From positions 52,240 to 116,239 of the forward strand of contig JAPOYS010000115.1 in NCBI GenBank assembly GCA_026706455.1: DNA of 64,000 bases, written 5' to 3'. Source of the stretch: Chloroflexota bacterium (GTDB lineage: Bacteria; Chloroflexota; Anaerolineae; Aggregatilineales; Phototrophicaceae). A program made the position numbers and the translations under genes. Within the stretch, counting starts at the first letter, position 1; each line of letters opens with the position of its first letter. Under the pieces are notes generated by a model. It was not told the origin of the DNA and made no database searches. It saw nothing but the letters and a program-made list of their open reading frames with translations. This document shows, piece by piece, positions 8,202 to 16,692 of this stretch.

Positions 8202-9662
8202 TTACGACTTAATCGCTACCGTTACCGGCACGCTGCCGCCGGGACCGCTGCCCGCCCAGCCGGTGATGACGGCCGACCACATACCGGCGGCGCCGCCGGC
8301 ATGCGCGATCAGCAAACCGCCCGGGCGGAACTTCAACAGTCGTTTGTCCGCCAGGTAATCCGGCATGCCCTCCGCTATGCCGTCCGCGCCAGCCAATACA
8401 TCATGCCCGTCGACGGTCAACTCCTCGTCAAGCGCTGCGCGAAAACGCGCTTTCGTCCAGCCAGCTTCACGAAAGACGCGCATATTTTCCGGACTGACGA
8501 TGAGCAGGGCATCGGTCCGCCCATAAATCTTGCGATGATAAACCGTTTGCAGGGTCAACGCCAAGCTGCGCGTGAGCGATTCGGGCGCGCGCGACTTCTG
8601 GTCGCCGACCGGATGAACGCCGCCGCCGGCGAAGAGCGTTACTGTCGACTGATCAGGGCTGAACCCGCGCTCGACCGCCAGTGACTCCCAGTAGGAATCA
8701 CGCTCGCGCTCGGCGAAGCAAAAGCCGAGTTTACCGGGTTGCCCCAGCGTGGCGCGATCAACGCCGCCGGGCAGGCCGCCGCCCACATTGCGAATCACCA
8801 ATTGCAGCGCCCGCCCGATTGTCGAATTGGCGCGATTGCCCTGCCCCAAAACATTGTGGCTAGAATTCATGCCAATGCGATCGGCGATGGGACCGTTGAC
8901 GATGACGATGGGACCGGAGAAATAGGTGGTCGCCAAAATGCCGTGCATGCAGAATTCATCGAGGCAGGCCGCTTCAACCGCCGCCAGCACGACCGGCATA
9001 TATTCCGGTTTGCAGCCAGCCATTACGGCGTTTATCGCGACCTTTTCGATGGTGCAGGCGACCTTGTCAGGCGGGATGACGCCGATGATCTCAGACGGCG
9101 AGCGCGTTGTGCCCGCCAGCATCTTCAAGACGCGCTCTTCTGTCGGCGGCACCAAGGGCAACCCGTCCGACCAGCCGCGCTCGTACATCAACTCGTGCTC
9201 GTCCTGCTGTGAAGCCACATCGACGCGGCGCGTCTGTAATACCGTATCGCCAAATTTGTAAGCCAGTTTTTCCGGCATGCCGGGCTCAACGGTCTTGGAC
9301 GCGCAGCCGGGGCTGAACGCAGGCAAGTCGGCGCCAAGCTCAGGCAAGTTCGCAAGCTGGCGCCAGCTTGCGCGCTGCCATCCGACCAAGCGGGCCCGTT
9401 CCTCGCCGGCCTCCACAAAAATCAGGGTCGGCACAATCTCAATATCCAGTCGATACGACCGCTCCAATTCTCGGTCGTCAATCACGCCGCTGACGCTCGC
9501 CGGAAAGTCGGGGGCATCTTGCGAATAGAGGCGTAGATCGCGGGACCCAGCCAGCGCCTGAATCGCTGGCTCGATGAGGCGGCAGGTGGCGCAATCGCGC
9601 TTCACCACCGCGATATAACCGGTGAAATCCTCAGGAATGGCTGCCATTGCCTTGATTTCCAT
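8202..9662 (-). CDS. Thioredoxin-domain fusion protein of unknown function
   Basis: A 486-residue protein. Residues 1-110 look like a thioredoxin fold: the redox motif CATC (in VVKRDCATCRLIEPAI) is in the usual place and a cis-Pro segment follows (IEIVPTLIFVEAG). Residues from about 140 onward form a separate domain with several cysteines (KVACTIEKVAINAVMAGC, LDEFCMHGIL) and a Gly-rich segment (GGGLPGGVDRATLGQPGKLG) that I cannot assign. It is followed on the same strand by the UGSC selenoprotein gene after 190 bp, which suggests a shared redox role with this protein as electron donor or partner. The start may be the ATG at 9662 or the one five codons later. Confidence 0.7.
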   Translation of the reverse strand: MEIKAMAAIPEDFTGYIAVVKRDCATCRLIEPAIQALAGSRDLRLYSQDAPDFPASVSGVIDDRELERSYRLDIEIVPTLIFVEAGEERARLVGWQRASWRQLANLPELGADLPAFSPGCASKTVEPGMPEKLAYKFGDTVLQTRRVDVASQQDEHELMYERGWSDGLPLVPPTEERVLKMLAGTTRSPSEIIGVIPPDKVACTIEKVAINAVMAGCKPEYMPVVLAAVEAACLDEFCMHGILATTYFSGPIVIVNGPIADRIGMNSSHNVLGQGNRANSTIGRALQLVIRNVGGGLPGGVDRATLGQPGKLGFCFAERERDSYWESLAVERGFSPDQSTVTLFAGGGVHPVGDQKSRAPESLTRSLALTLQTVYHRKIYGRTDALLIVSPENMRVFREAGWTKARFRAALDEELTVDGHDVLAGADGIAEGMPDYLADKRLLKFRPGGLLIAHAGGAAGMWSAVITGWAGSGPGGSVPVTVAIKS

Positions 9663-9740
9663 AGGTCACACATTGCATTCTATCGCCCAGCGCGCGAGGG
9701 CGCAAAAGGTTGAACTACCGGCCAATTGCGGCTATTCTAG

Positions 9741-9908
9741 ATGCTGGATGCTCTTACCTTGGCATGGGTGACAAAGTTGAAACTGTCCGATATATTCCGC
9801 GAGGGCTCCGATGCGCGCAAGCTCTTCGCGAAGTTCTACGCTGTTGGCGCAATCGGCGTGATCTTAACTGTTCTCGTGCTGCTGGCAATCGCCACTCGCG
9901 GCGCCTGA
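9741..9908 (+). CDS. Possible small single-pass membrane protein
   Basis: A 55-codon frame from the ATG at 9741 has a charged N-terminal half (SDIFREGSDARKLFAKF) followed by one strongly hydrophobic helix (AVGAIGVILTVLVLLAIA) and a short basic tail. The layout is typical of small bacterial inner-membrane proteins. The gene stops 2 bp before the end of the convergent AhpD-like gene. A GTG at 9768 could also be the start. There is no homology I can recall, and no clear ribosome binding site, so this is tentative. Confidence 0.4.
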   Translation: MLDALTLAWVTKLKLSDIFREGSDARKLFAKFYAVGAIGVILTVLVLLAIATRGA

Positions 9909-9910
9909 CG

Positions 9911-10498
9911 CTAGTCGTAATCGTCCCTGCCCTCCGCCCAATACCGCTCCAGTGACAGGCCGAGTCCGTCGGCGATCCGATTCACATAGGCAAAATAAGC
10001 AGTAATCTGCGCGACATCCAAAATCGCCCGGTCACTAAAACCAGCCCCCCTCAATTGTCGCACATCATCTTCGATCATGTTCCAAGGCGCGCGTGTGAGC
10101 TTGGCGGCATAGTCGAGCATTTGCCGGTCGGCCGCCGTCAACTTTGCAAGGCGATAATCTGACTCGATCTGCTCAGTAAAATCCGGATCTCCAGTCAACT
10201 GACGGAGGTTGCGCGCATGATGTTTCAGTCAGTATTCGCAGCGATTGATAGCTGAGACGACCACGCCAATCAGCTCGCGTTGAACCCGGGTCAGGGGCGA
10301 TTCGGCGAACATCAGCGTCTTGTACAAATGCAGATGATCCAGCAGCGACGCCGGGTTCAGGCTGTGGATCTTCATGATGTGGTCGACATTGCCGCTGCCG
10401 GGGTCGCCCGCCCGTCGATAGGCGCGCTTCAAATCGCCGGTCGCGTCAGCTTCAGAAATCGACTTTATCCAGGCCATCGCTCGCTTCGTTGATTCCAT
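9911..10498 (-). CDS. AhpD-like peroxidase-related selenoprotein (in-frame UGA at 10229-10231)
   Basis: The frame from 10498 gives 89 residues ending ...SAINRCEY, then TGA, then continues in phase as LKHHARNLRQLTGD to a stop at 9911, 195 residues in all. The uncharacterised peroxidase-related (carboxymuconolactone decarboxylase/AhpD) family normally reads NRCxYCxxHH here, so the UGA takes the place of the second active-site Cys and gives CEYU. Both halves match the family in order and length, and the UGA sits at the catalytic position, which argues for selenocysteine rather than a pseudogene. The family is thought to reduce peroxides through a Cys pair and proton-relay His. The likely start is the ATG at 10498 or the ATG at 10477 (MAWIKSISEADATG). 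Confidence 0.87.
10189..10207 (-). promoter_or_regulatory. Candidate SECIS hairpin of the AhpD-like gene
   Basis: Twenty-one nt after the UGA the mRNA can fold CUCC-GUCA against UGAC-U-GGAG: an 8 bp stem with one bulged U on the 3' side and GU at the tip, 30-31 nt from the UGA. A small GU-containing loop and a bulged U are hallmarks of bacterial SECIS elements (E. coli fdhF), though there the bulge is on the 5' side. Read by eye. Confidence 0.55.
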
Positions 10499-10528
10499 CT
10501 CTAGCTTGATCCCATTAAGCGCCAGCCG

Positions 10529-11350
10529 CTAGGCGTCCATGTATAGCGCTACGTTCAGTTTCCAAGCGATGTACAGCGTTTCCACGAAAGCGATGAGCTC
10601 CCTGATGCAATCGTCCGCGTCAGCGTCCGCGGCCATGTCGAATGCCAGGCGACCGCGCACGGAATCGCCATCGGAGGAAATAGCCTGTATTTCTCGCGCT
10701 TCCAGGTCGCGTTCGATCGCGCCCAGGAAAAGCAGTAGAATCCCGGCGTGGTTGGGTATGATGCGTTTGCCAACGCCGAAGATCATCTCCAGAACCTGAT
10801 CACCCGATACCCGCAGCTCGCCGAGGCGACGCTCGGGCGCGATCGGCAGCTCAAAGTAGGTCCGCTCCGCCGCCCCATCTCCGCCATCGGTTTCGCGCAG
10901 CGCCTTCACTGACGAGCCGTCGTAGCCCAGCTTTTGAATGCCCTGCTTCAGCAGCAGCCAAATCAGCGGTTCATCCGGAACAGGCAGGCGCTCCAGCAGC
11001 CAGATCTCGGCACGCGCCGAAATTGGATATTGAATGAAACCGGCACAGCCGAAAGGTCGGCGCGCGCGATTCGCCGGGCAAGCGGCGCAATAATCGGCGT
11101 AGTCGCCCAGGACAGCCGCGTGATCGAGCAGGTCCTGGACAACGATCAACTGCTTTTCACCCGGGACGCCAGGTGTGCTGTGAGTAAAGTCAAATCCCAT
11201 CTGATTCGGTTCGCGCGTGTCGCCAGCGGCGCGAAACCACTGGATGATCTCTTCCGCTCGCGCGCGTTCCTTCAGCCGTTCGAGAATGCCGGCCGGCTTC
11301 AAATCAGCTTGTGGCAAGCAGTCGTATTCAATGATATAGTCTATCGCCAT
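10529..11350 (-). CDS. Uncharacterised cysteine-containing protein
   Basis: A 273-residue soluble protein of no family I recognise. It starts at ATG 11350 with AAGGGG upstream. It contains a CAACPAN segment followed by RRPFGCAGFIQYPIS, three closely spaced cysteines that could bind metal, a middle part with FELPIAPERRLGELRVSGDQVLEMIFGVG, and a C-terminal half rich in helices and Asp (DADADDCIRELIAF). It lies between the AhpD-like gene and a terpenoid-cyclase-fold-like gene on the same strand. Function unknown. Confidence 0.75.
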   Translation of the reverse strand: MAIDYIIEYDCLPQADLKPAGILERLKERARAEEIIQWFRAAGDTREPNQMGFDFTHSTPGVPGEKQLIVVQDLLDHAAVLGDYADYCAACPANRARRPFGCAGFIQYPISARAEIWLLERLPVPDEPLIWLLLKQGIQKLGYDGSSVKALRETDGGDGAAERTYFELPIAPERRLGELRVSGDQVLEMIFGVGKRIIPNHAGILLLFLGAIERDLEAREIQAISSDGDSVRGRLAFDMAADADADDCIRELIAFVETLYIAWKLNVALYMDA

Positions 11351-11388
11351 CGCGCCCCTTCCCGGTTGGCGTTTTGCCGGTCACGCCG

Positions 11389-11397
11389 AGTATAGCA
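11389..11397 (-). promoter_or_regulatory. Extended -10 promoter for the gene at 11350
   Basis: On the minus strand TGC directly precedes TATACT, an extended -10 element. Transcription would begin near 11382 and leave a leader of about 32 nt with an AAGGGG ribosome binding site before the ATG at 11350. No -35 box is obvious, as expected for an extended -10 promoter. Confidence 0.45.
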
Positions 11398-11436
11398 CAG
11401 CCGCAGTCTCGCGCGCGTTCGGTATCGCCCCGTAAG

Positions 11437-12270
11437 TCAAGCCCAGCGCCCATGCCGTTTCAAAGCCAGCAGGACATTGATGGTCGTCATCGGAAACCAT
11501 TGCGGGAGGTTGTGCTGGTCCTGCCAATGGCCCGCCTCCTGCTGCGAATTGGACAGCCCATCCAGAAAGCGGTCGAGCAAGCCCGCGGGCAAGGCTCGCG
11601 CAATCATCGAGTCAGCTGTGGGCGCGAAGGCAAACAGGGAATCGTACTGGCTTGGAGGCGCAGACTCCGCGCAAGCCACGATGTTGTCGACGGTCGCCTG
11701 TCGGTAGCGCTCCAGTTGCGGAAAATCGTCAAGGGCGAAGAAAAAGTCAAACGCGTGGTAGGCCATAAACAGCCACTCGTTTGCGCGGATTGTCTCGGGC
11801 TTGTGATTGGCAAGCGCCCATCGTTTGGACTTTTCGACCAAGCTGGAGCTGGCGCAGCCCAAGTACATGAGGTTGCCCACGATGGAATCGGGCATGGTCT
11901 GGCCGCCCCACTCTTGCCACCAGGGCGCAAGCGGATAGTCGCGGATTTCGGGCGGATTGCGCAAATTGCCATCGGCGTCCATCTGCGTTTCAACCCAATC
12001 GGACGCGCCAGCCAAGATCTGACCAGGCGGCACGGCTGCATGTTTCAGCAGGCCGAGCAAATATTCAAGCGCTAGCGGGTTCGATTGCGGCGCTTTCAGG
12101 TCCTGTTCAAGTCCATGGCCGAAGCCATTGTCCGGATTCTTGTAACAAAGAATAATCTGGTGCAGACGCTGCAGGCTGCCGCCATCAAACAGCCAGGAGA
12201 ACAAGGCTCTCTCAAATAGCGTTCCATTCCCGTACACAAAATATCGGGCTTTTCCCAAGTCAAATGCCAT
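11437..12270 (-). CDS. Alpha/alpha-toroid (terpenoid cyclase/prenyltransferase-like) protein
   Basis: A 277-residue protein beginning at ATG 12270 with AAGGA upstream. Recurring segments such as NPDNGFGHGLEQDLK, DGNLRNPPEIRDYPLAPWWQEW and EAGHWQDQHNLPQWFPM resemble the QW-like turns of the six-hairpin alpha/alpha toroid found in prenyltransferases and squalene cyclases. No DXDD or zinc-binding signature is seen, so enzymatic activity is uncertain. It neighbours a glycosyltransferase-like gene on the same strand. Confidence 0.55.
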   Translation of the reverse strand: MAFDLGKARYFVYGNGTLFERALFSWLFDGGSLQRLHQIILCYKNPDNGFGHGLEQDLKAPQSNPLALEYLLGLLKHAAVPPGQILAGASDWVETQMDADGNLRNPPEIRDYPLAPWWQEWGGQTMPDSIVGNLMYLGCASSSLVEKSKRWALANHKPETIRANEWLFMAYHAFDFFFALDDFPQLERYRQATVDNIVACAESAPPSQYDSLFAFAPTADSMIARALPAGLLDRFLDGLSNSQQEAGHWQDQHNLPQWFPMTTINVLLALKRHGRWA

Positions 12271-12328
12271 ACTTCATCCTTTCTGAACGAACATATATTC
12301 TACTGGACTTGACAATTTGCGCAAGGGG

Positions 12329-13516
12329 CTAAATGTATGATTTGATGATGTCCGCCAATTCGCGCGCGCGTTGGCGGAAGGTATGCTGTTTGAGGACGCG
12401 CTGCCGAGCGGCCGCGCCAATGGCCTTGCGTTCGCTGTCGCGCGACAGCAAATGGCGGTAGCGCTCGATCGCTTCTTCCGCCGAATGGACCACGATTACT
12501 TCTTTATCGGGCTCGAACCACTCTTCGATCCCCAAGTATGGGTTGGCCACCATGCAGGCGCCCATCGCGGCCAGCTCAAAGGGACGAGACGACGAAGAGG
12601 CCTGAACGCTGGCATGCGCGCCCCGCGTGATGCAGAGATTGATCTTGCTGCGACAGACGTATTCGCGCAGCTTGCTGAAACTCAAATAGGGCAATTGGCG
12701 CGCGTTTCCCAACTCGCCCAGCTCGGTTCCGCGTACGGCGAAGCGCGAGCGTGGCATCGCCTTTGACGGCAAGGCAATCATTTGCTCGATCCATTCCGAG
12801 CGGTACTCGCGGCCATGGCCATAGAACAGCACATCAATATCCTGCTCAGCAACCGAAACCGGGCTGAAAACGTCGGGATCAGCGCCATACCAGACGGTAT
12901 GCGCGTTGACGACGCCGAGCTCCTTGAGCATCTCGGCGCCGCCGCTGCTGTTGCAAATGAAAGCCGCGTATTCGCCCAGGTCGGCGCCCTGATAAATGCG
13001 AAAGCCGGATGCAAAGCCGCGCATATTTGGCAGGCTGGCGGGCACGTCTCCGTCAAAATAGAAGACGGGTATGTCATATTCGTCGGCAATGGACTTCGGC
13101 AGGCCCCGCAAGTGATTTAGCGGAACAGTCAAAAAGAGAACCGCGGCGACGTCCCGCTCGGCGCGCAGAATCCGCTTCACGTGTCGCTGCCATAAGGGCG
13201 CGATAAGGGAATTGGCCAATTGCCTGGTTGACCTGTCGGCAAGCGATTCCCGCCCGGCTGCCTGAGGATTCGGCTGCGGCCCGCTCGGCAACAGAGCCCG
13301 CCAGCGATCGCGGGCCAACTTGAAGAGATCGCCCTGCCAGCGCGCGGGATTCGGCTCGGAACGCCACCACAAACTCTCGACTGCCGCGCCTTGATAGGGG
13401 GTGGCGATCACCTCGACGCCGATTTCATACAAGCCTTTTAGCAGCTGCCACCATGCTGGCGTCGCGCTAAAGGGCTGGCGCAAATCGAGCGATGAGACGA
13501 GAACCAGCAGTTTCAT
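12329..13516 (-). CDS. CgeB-like glycosyltransferase
   Basis: A 395-residue GT-B-type protein. The C-terminal third carries the features of the CgeB/glycosyltransferase group: SSSRPFELAAMGACMVANPYLGIEEWFEPDKEVIVV, with the acidic EEWFEPDKE donor-sugar region, followed by a helix ending in RQRVLKQHTFRQRARELADII. The N-terminal half has the nucleotide-fold start KLLVLVSSLDLRQPFSATPAWWQLLKGL. The acceptor is unknown; members modify surface proteins, spores or glycans. No other surface-polysaccharide genes adjoin it. Confidence 0.75.
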   Translation of the reverse strand: MKLLVLVSSLDLRQPFSATPAWWQLLKGLYEIGVEVIATPYQGAAVESLWWRSEPNPARWQGDLFKLARDRWRALLPSGPQPNPQAAGRESLADRSTRQLANSLIAPLWQRHVKRILRAERDVAAVLFLTVPLNHLRGLPKSIADEYDIPVFYFDGDVPASLPNMRGFASGFRIYQGADLGEYAAFICNSSGGAEMLKELGVVNAHTVWYGADPDVFSPVSVAEQDIDVLFYGHGREYRSEWIEQMIALPSKAMPRSRFAVRGTELGELGNARQLPYLSFSKLREYVCRSKINLCITRGAHASVQASSSSRPFELAAMGACMVANPYLGIEEWFEPDKEVIVVHSAEEAIERYRHLLSRDSERKAIGAAARQRVLKQHTFRQRARELADIIKSYI

Positions 13517-13664
13517 TCTATGGCGATTCGGTATTCTTCTGCGGGCGCATCATTGACGCCAACGTCCAGTTTGCGCAATTGTACAGCATCAAGCGCGTTT
13601 TCCTTACCTTGGTTCGCGCTCGGGAGTGTCGAACTTGGCGGCCATGATTCACACAAGATTGTGT

Positions 13665-13688
13665 GTAGGGGCGACACAAGTGTCGCCC
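13665..13688. repeat. REP-like palindrome, copy 2 (reverse orientation)
   Basis: GTAG is followed by GGGCGACAC-AA-GTGTCGCCC. Compared with copy 1 the inner stem has changed from GAC/GTC to CAC/GTG on both sides, so base pairing is conserved. Confidence 0.75.
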
Positions 13689-13709
13689 TCAATTGCCAAG
13701 ACAGGTTTA

Positions 13710-13733
13710 GGGCGAGCCAAGGCTCGCCCCTAC
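13710..13733. repeat. REP-like palindrome, copy 3
   Basis: GGGCGAGCC-AA-GGCTCGCCC is followed by CTAC. It is 21 bp from copy 2 and inverted relative to it, so the pair can also fold as one larger cruciform, a common arrangement of bacterial REP elements. Confidence 0.75.
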
Positions 13734-13789
13734 AAATCGTTTGGGGCGGGTAACATCCTCACATTAGACACTCCCTCGACAGGAATGAA

Positions 13790-13818
13790 TTCACAAGCCG
13801 CCAATTGCAAGTTATAAT
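13790..13818 (+). promoter_or_regulatory. Promoter of the branched-chain amino-acid transporter operon
   Basis: TTCACA at 13790-13795 and TATAAT at 13813-13818 are separated by 17 bp, a near-consensus housekeeping promoter. Initiation near 13825 gives a leader of about 50 nt that ends with an AAAGGAGAGGA ribosome binding site before the ATG at 13874. Confidence 0.7.
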
Positions 13819-13873
13819 GTTAGATGTCGTGACACCTTTACGATTTCACACAAAGAAAAGGAGAGGATGAACC

Positions 13874-15151
13874 ATGAAACGCTTATTCCTTCTACTCGCT
13901 GTCTTGACTATGCTCATTGGTCTCAGCGCTCCGGCGCTCGCCGATGGCCATTGCATGGACGCCTTGGGCTGCGTGGAAGTGGCGCCCGACGATCCGATCG
14001 TCATCGCCTCCATACTCGCCATGTCGGGACCGGCGTCATTCTACGGCGCGGACACGCTGGGCGGCATCGAGCTCGCCATCATGGGGCGGGACGGCATGCT
14101 GTTGGGCAGGGACATTGAGTTGGTTGAAGAGGACAGCTTCTGCGCCGCCGAGGGCGGGCAAGCGGCCGCTCAGCGCGTAGCCGCCGACGAGTCCATTGCC
14201 GGCGTCATCGGCACCACCTGTTCAGGCGCGGCGCAAGGCGCCATGCCGATCATCAGTGAAGCGGGCATGCTGATGATCTCATCCTCCAATACTTCGCCGA
14301 GCTTGACCAACGACGACGCCGACGCAGGCGGGACCTATTATCCCGGTTACTTCCGCACGGCGCACAACGACCTCTTCCAGGGCGCGATGGGCGCGCAATT
14401 CGCCGTAGAAGTATTGAAAGCTGGCAAAGTCGCGACCATCCATGACGGCGACCCCTACACCGAAGGCTTGGCTGTGGTCATGGCGAGCGTATTTGACGGG
14501 CTGAATGGCGAGGTCGTTTTCCAGGGCGCGGTCAGCAAGGGCGACACCGACATGAGCGCGATCCTTACGGAAATCGCCGCCAGCGGACCCGATGTCGTAT
14601 ACCTGCCGGTATTCGTGCCTGAGTCTGAATTCCTCGTCTCGCAGGCGGCCAACACGCCGGGCTTGGAAGACACAGTCATGATGACCGCCGATGGCAGCTT
14701 CTCGGCGACCTTCGCGCAGAATACGGGCGAAGCCGCTGCTGGCGTATATATGACGGGTCCCCATGTCTCAGGCGACGCCTACGACGCCTTCCTGGCGATG
14801 TGGGCGGAAGAACAACCCGGCGGGACGGACGCGCCTCCGAGCGGCTTCCACGCCCACGCCTACGACGGAACCAATTTGCTGCTGGACGCCATTGAAGCCG
14901 TCGCCGAAGAAATGGATGACGGCACGCTGGTCATCGGACGCCAAGCGCTGCGGGAAGCCATGCAGGCAGTCGAAAACTACGATGGCTTGACCGGCACCTT
15001 GACCTGCCAGGAAGCGCCGCTCTACAACGGCGACTGCGCGACTGGCACGGCGCTGGCCGTATTTGAAATAACCGAAGCCCAGGTCAACGAAGGCGCTTGG
15101 CCGCCTCCGATCGTATGGGATCTGTCCATGTCGATGGGCGCCAGCGGGTAA
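13874..15151 (+). CDS. Branched-chain amino-acid-type ABC transporter substrate-binding protein 1
   Basis: A 425-residue periplasmic-binding-fold protein (LivJ/Leu-Ile-Val class). The signal peptide MKRLFLLLAVLTMLIGLSAPALA is cleaved before DGHCMDALGC; there is no lipobox. The mature part has the type I binding fold: PIVIASILAMSGPASFYGADTLGGIELAI, a second-lobe start VIGTTCSGAAQGAMPIISEAGMLMISSSNT and GYFRTAHND. It likely captures an amino acid or amide outside the cell for the downstream LivHMGF. It is close in sequence to the next gene; both keep a pair of N-terminal cysteines around DxLGCxEV. Downstream lies a 12 bp stem-loop that may limit read-through, giving excess binding protein. Confidence 0.92.
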   Translation: MKRLFLLLAVLTMLIGLSAPALADGHCMDALGCVEVAPDDPIVIASILAMSGPASFYGADTLGGIELAIMGRDGMLLGRDIELVEEDSFCAAEGGQAAAQRVAADESIAGVIGTTCSGAAQGAMPIISEAGMLMISSSNTSPSLTNDDADAGGTYYPGYFRTAHNDLFQGAMGAQFAVEVLKAGKVATIHDGDPYTEGLAVVMASVFDGLNGEVVFQGAVSKGDTDMSAILTEIAASGPDVVYLPVFVPESEFLVSQAANTPGLEDTVMMTADGSFSATFAQNTGEAAAGVYMTGPHVSGDAYDAFLAMWAEEQPGGTDAPPSGFHAHAYDGTNLLLDAIEAVAEEMDDGTLVIGRQALREAMQAVENYDGLTGTLTCQEAPLYNGDCATGTALAVFEITEAQVNEGAWPPPIVWDLSMSMGASG

Positions 15152-15187
15152 GCGCCGACTCCTAACGCACATCGCGACAAGCATAGT

Positions 15188-15220
15188 GACAAGCCAGAGA
15201 CTTTTGCGCTCTGGCTTGTC
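15188..15220 (+). terminator. Stem-loop after substrate-binding protein 1
   Basis: GACAAGCCAGAG pairs perfectly with CTCTGGCTTGTC around a 9 nt loop. The following GTTGACTTGTTG is T-rich but not a clean U tract, so it is probably a partial terminator or mRNA-stabilising hairpin, a common arrangement after abundant binding-protein genes. Confidence 0.6.
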
Positions 15221-15354
15221 GTTGACTTGTTGACTCGCGAACTAATCGGCGTCAATTGCGCCCGGCGATCAATTGATCAGTAGCGGGATCTGCCATCAGG
15301 CGCTGGCGCTGGCAGAATGCCTTTCTAGGCAACGGCAACTACGGAAGAAAAAGC

Positions 15355-16620
15355 GTGACACGATCAGTTGTTTCTCTCATAATCGCGATCAGCTTGTGTA
15401 CAATCAGTTTGCTGCCCGCAGTTGCGGCCGAGTCTTGCGATGATCCCCTGGGCTGCATCGAGGTAGTACCAGATGATCCTATCGTTGTTGGCGCGATGCT
15501 GGTGATGTCGGGCGCGATCAATTACTTGGGCGAAGATACGCTCGGCGGGGTGGAACTGGCGCTGCTCGAGCGCGATTACACGCTATTGGAGCGCGAAATC
15601 GAATTGGTGGTCGAAGACAGCCTGTGCACGGCCGAAGGCGGCCAGACAGCCGCTCAGCGATTGGCGGCCGACCCATCAATCGTCGGCGCCATCGGCACGA
15701 ACTGTTCCAGCGCGGCGCAAGGCGCTATACCTATCATTAGCGACGCTGGCATGGTCATGATCGCGCCGTCCAATACATCGCCCAGCCTGACCAACGACGA
15801 CATCGCCAGCGGCGGCTCGCATTTGCCCGGCTACTTCCGCACCAGCCAAAACGGCCTGATTGAAGGGACGCGACTGGCGGAATTCGCTTTGCTGGCGCTG
15901 GACGCCAATAGCCTGGCGACCGTGCATGATGGCGACCCGTACACCGAGGGGCTCTCGCGGGCTGTCGCCGATACCTTCGCCGAGCTGGGCGGTGACGTGC
16001 TTTTCGAAGGCGCGGTCAACAAAGGCGATACCGATATGGCGTCGATACTTACCGAGATCGCGGTTCATCAGCCAGATGTAATCTACGTTCCTTTGTTTGA
16101 GCCGGAGTCCAATTTCTTCGCCGCCCAGATGCAGCATATCGTTGGGCTGGAGGACACCATCATCATCGGCGGCGCCGCCAGCTTCTCGTCCAGCTTCCCC
16201 GACAATACCGGCGAGGCCGCCGTTGGCATATACGTCTCTGGACCGCTGGTCAGCGGCGAAGCCTATGATGAACTGCTGGTTCAATGGCATGAGGAATACG
16301 GCGTCGAGCCCCCAAGCGGCTATCACGCGCACGCCTACGATGCGACCAACCTGCTATTGAACGCGCTGGAGGCGGTCGGCGTCGCCGCCGATGACGGCAG
16401 CCTGCTATTCGGCCGGCAAGCCATTCGCGATGCCATCGCCGCTACCGAAGATTATCCGGGCTTGACGGGCTCTTTGACCTGTCGCGAGGATTCGCCCTTT
16501 GCCGGCGACTGCTCGCCGGGGACGGCGCTCGCTGTGTTTGTCATCACGGAAGCGGAAGTGTATGATGACCATTGGCCGCCGCCGGTGGCTTGGAATTTCG
16601 CGATTGATTCCTTTAAATAG
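15355..16620 (+). CDS. Branched-chain amino-acid-type ABC transporter substrate-binding protein 2
   Basis: A 421-residue paralogue of the upstream protein, starting at GTG 15355 with GGAAG upstream. The signal peptide MTRSVVSLIIAISLCTISLLPAVAA precedes ESCDDPLGCIEVVPDDP. Long stretches are shared with protein 1 (TAAQRLAADPSIVGAIGTNCSSAAQGAIPIISDAGM, GYFRTSQN, DGDPYTEGLS, NKGDTDMASILTEIA, GYHAHAYDATNLLL). The tandem pair suggests a recent duplication with divergence of ligand specificity while sharing one permease. Confidence 0.92.
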   Translation: MTRSVVSLIIAISLCTISLLPAVAAESCDDPLGCIEVVPDDPIVVGAMLVMSGAINYLGEDTLGGVELALLERDYTLLEREIELVVEDSLCTAEGGQTAAQRLAADPSIVGAIGTNCSSAAQGAIPIISDAGMVMIAPSNTSPSLTNDDIASGGSHLPGYFRTSQNGLIEGTRLAEFALLALDANSLATVHDGDPYTEGLSRAVADTFAELGGDVLFEGAVNKGDTDMASILTEIAVHQPDVIYVPLFEPESNFFAAQMQHIVGLEDTIIIGGAASFSSSFPDNTGEAAVGIYVSGPLVSGEAYDELLVQWHEEYGVEPPSGYHAHAYDATNLLLNALEAVGVAADDGSLLFGRQAIRDAIAATEDYPGLTGSLTCREDSPFAGDCSPGTALAVFVITEAEVYDDHWPPPVAWNFAIDSFK

Positions 16621-16692
16621 ATCTGTCCCGACGCGCGGCCGCCGACAGGGGCAATAGGAGCGCTGTGATATCGACGGGCAAGCGACGCGATA

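Larger units (their letters stand above)
13517..13873. other. 357 bp intergenic region with inverted REP-like pair and promoter
   Basis: The region separates the divergent glycosyltransferase and transporter genes. It holds two REP-like palindromes in opposite orientation (13665-13688 and 13710-13733) and, close to the transporter, a near-consensus sigma-70-type promoter. The part next to the glycosyltransferase (13517-13660) shows no gene or motif I can support. Confidence 0.6.
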
